A stretch of 64,000 bases of DNA from assembly GCF_000499845.2 (NCBI RefSeq), contig NC_023758.2:10637927-10701926 (forward strand). Reading direction: 5' to 3'. Shown here piece by piece: positions 62,668 to 64,000 of this stretch. Numbering within the stretch: the first letter of the stretch is position 1; the number at the start of each line of letters is the position of its first letter. The stretch comes from Phaseolus vulgaris. Taxonomy: Eukaryota; Streptophyta; Magnoliopsida; Fabales; Fabaceae. The notes under the pieces are model-generated. The model was not told where the DNA came from. It ran no database searches and saw only the letters and a program-made list of their open reading frames with translations. Both the position numbers and the translations under genes were made by a program.

Positions 62668-64000
62668 ATGGCCACACTCCATTTCGCTTTCACTTTCACG
62701 CTTTTTCTTCTACTCTGCAATGTCTCAGCTGCACCATCCACCACATTACCAGCCAGTGAGTAACCCTGTTTACTGCTTTCACTCTGCTTTCATCCTTTCA
62801 TCTTCTCTGGCTCAAAGTTTCTTCCTTTTTCAGAGATTGTTAGTGGGTTTCTCTCCAATGTCGTCCCCGCATTCACCAAATGGGCGTGGTCACTCAAAGC
62901 ACCCACCAAAACGGGTATGAATCTGCACAGTGTAGATTGCATTTTCCTTTTTTGATTTTGAATCTGTCGGTTTATGTTTTATTGGAGTGTTGTTGCAGCG
63001 GTTGGTGGGAAGTCGATGATGAAGTTCGAGAGTGGGTACAGTGTGGAGACTGTGTTTGATGGAAGCAAGCTTGGAATTGAACCTTATGCGGTTGAGGTGT
63101 TGCCTGATGGGGAACTTCTTATTCTGGATTCGGTTAATAGTAACATTTATAGGATTTCGTCCTCGCTTTCTTTGTGTAAGTGTGCCCGTTTTATTGGATG
63201 GTAGATTGAGTTTGTGATCTGACCCATTTTCCATGTTCAATCTGCCATTTTATTTATTTGTTTTTTTATTTAATTTGTAAAATCAGCATAAGCAGGTGAT
63301 CTCTTCACTCTGTTACACTGGACTAAGGTTTTCTTGAAATTGAACTTTCTGTGACTTTGGAAATTATGAGCTTCTCTACTTTGTGATCTATTAGGCAGTA
63401 TTAGAAAACCTTGAATTTATTGCAGTGGAAACTTGTGAGGTTTTGCTTCCTACTTACTTCACCACAGTATTCTGTTCAGAATTTCTTGCAAAAGTCAATT
63501 GCAATGTTTTTAGACCATTTTTTTTCCTCTTTTAGTTGAACTTGAAGTTCATTATTCTCTATTGTCTGAGAGTCGAGCATATGGTTTTCATGTCAAAATA
63601 CTTGTTATAGATGCCTAGTTGGCAACTGTCAATTCTGATTCACGTTCCCCTTGCTCAAATCTCTTTTACATTGTAGAATCACAGATGATTGAACATATGT
63701 GCTATGTGCCAAGCATTATATCATGTCACTTTAGTTCTTGCTTACGAGATTTATAAATATGCATGAAACTGTAATGCATTTTGAACTTGCTGCATATGGG
63801 GGACTTCTCTTTTTGTTGAAATTTCTCTGCCACCCTTAAATCCATTTGGATGTATATATTTTTCTTTAGTTAAATAAATAGTAGCATTTGCTTTGCAATT
63901 TTGCAGATAGCAGACCGAAGCTTGTTGCAGGATCTGCTGAAGGATATTCTGGACATGTCGATGGCAGGCTTAGGGAAGCTAGGATGAATCACCCGAAGGG
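62668..64000 (+). CDS. NHL-repeat-containing secreted protein, 5' part
   Basis: Four exons are visible: 62668-62755, 62834-62914, 62999-63175, and 63907 to the window edge. All are GT-AG and in frame. The product starts MATLHFAFTFTLFLLLCNVS, a clear signal peptide (cleavage probably near residues 20-22). Then come KIVSGFLSNVVPAFTKWAWS, the segment FESGYSVETVFDGSKLGIEP with VEVLPDGELLILDSVNSNIY (first NHL/beta-propeller blade), and SRPKLVAGSAEGYSGHVDGR with REARMNHPKG (the next blade begins). This is the usual start of plant NHL-domain proteins, whose biochemical role is not well defined. The gene is cut by the window end, so length and intactness cannot be judged. Confidence 0.9.

Noticed and set aside
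1..64000. tRNA, rRNA, known microRNA precursors, CRISPR arrays or organelle DNA
   Set aside because: I looked for B-box-like GGTTCGA phrases, several common plant miRNA sequences and regular spaced repeats by eye and found none that hold up. A dedicated RNA search could still find weak candidates.

Overview
This window looks like nuclear DNA from a flowering plant. It is strongly A+T-rich between genes, its genes are split by GT-AG introns, and plant transposon families fill much of the spacer. The gene relatives and dispersed repeats fit a legume, probably near Phaseolus or Vigna. That placement comes from remembered repeat and protein similarity, not from a search.

Three host genes are supported, all on the + strand. 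(1) A complete eight-exon KUP6/KUP8-type potassium transporter at 16413-21284 splices into 779 residues with every junction in frame. (2) A complete class II trehalose-6-phosphate synthase of the TPS8/9/10 type lies at 38480-41228 (three coding exons, 860 residues), with a long and probably intron-containing 5' leader from about 36.57 kb. (3) The first four exons of a secreted NHL-repeat protein start at 62668 and run off the right edge.

The rest is spacer and mobile DNA. From the left: composite short repeats (1-2570); dispersed repeats (3370-4640); a decayed Ty1/copia element on the - strand (5.6-8.5 kb); a probable LINE tail (11.7-11.9 kb); two foldback CACTA-like MITEs of nearly equal length (13643-14009 and 22290-22655); a nearly full-length but dead LINE on the - strand (23838 to about 31035) with a tandem-repeat 3' UTR; a hAT-like inverted-repeat element (42551-43248); a solo Ty3/gypsy LTR with a 5-bp target duplication (45061-45556); and a decayed CACTA element (about 47.3-58.0 kb) split by a Sirevirus-like Ty1/copia element (50236-57757).

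The host genes do not form a pathway or cluster. They are independent housekeeping or regulatory genes (K+ transport, sugar signalling, secreted NHL protein) separated by 15-20 kb of transposon-rich spacer. I found no tRNA, rRNA, CRISPR or organelle-derived segment, and no convincing new biological system. The most informative signals are structural: nested transposons, LINE 3' stem-loops, paired foldback MITEs, and a LINE whose five nonsense codons are all TAG.
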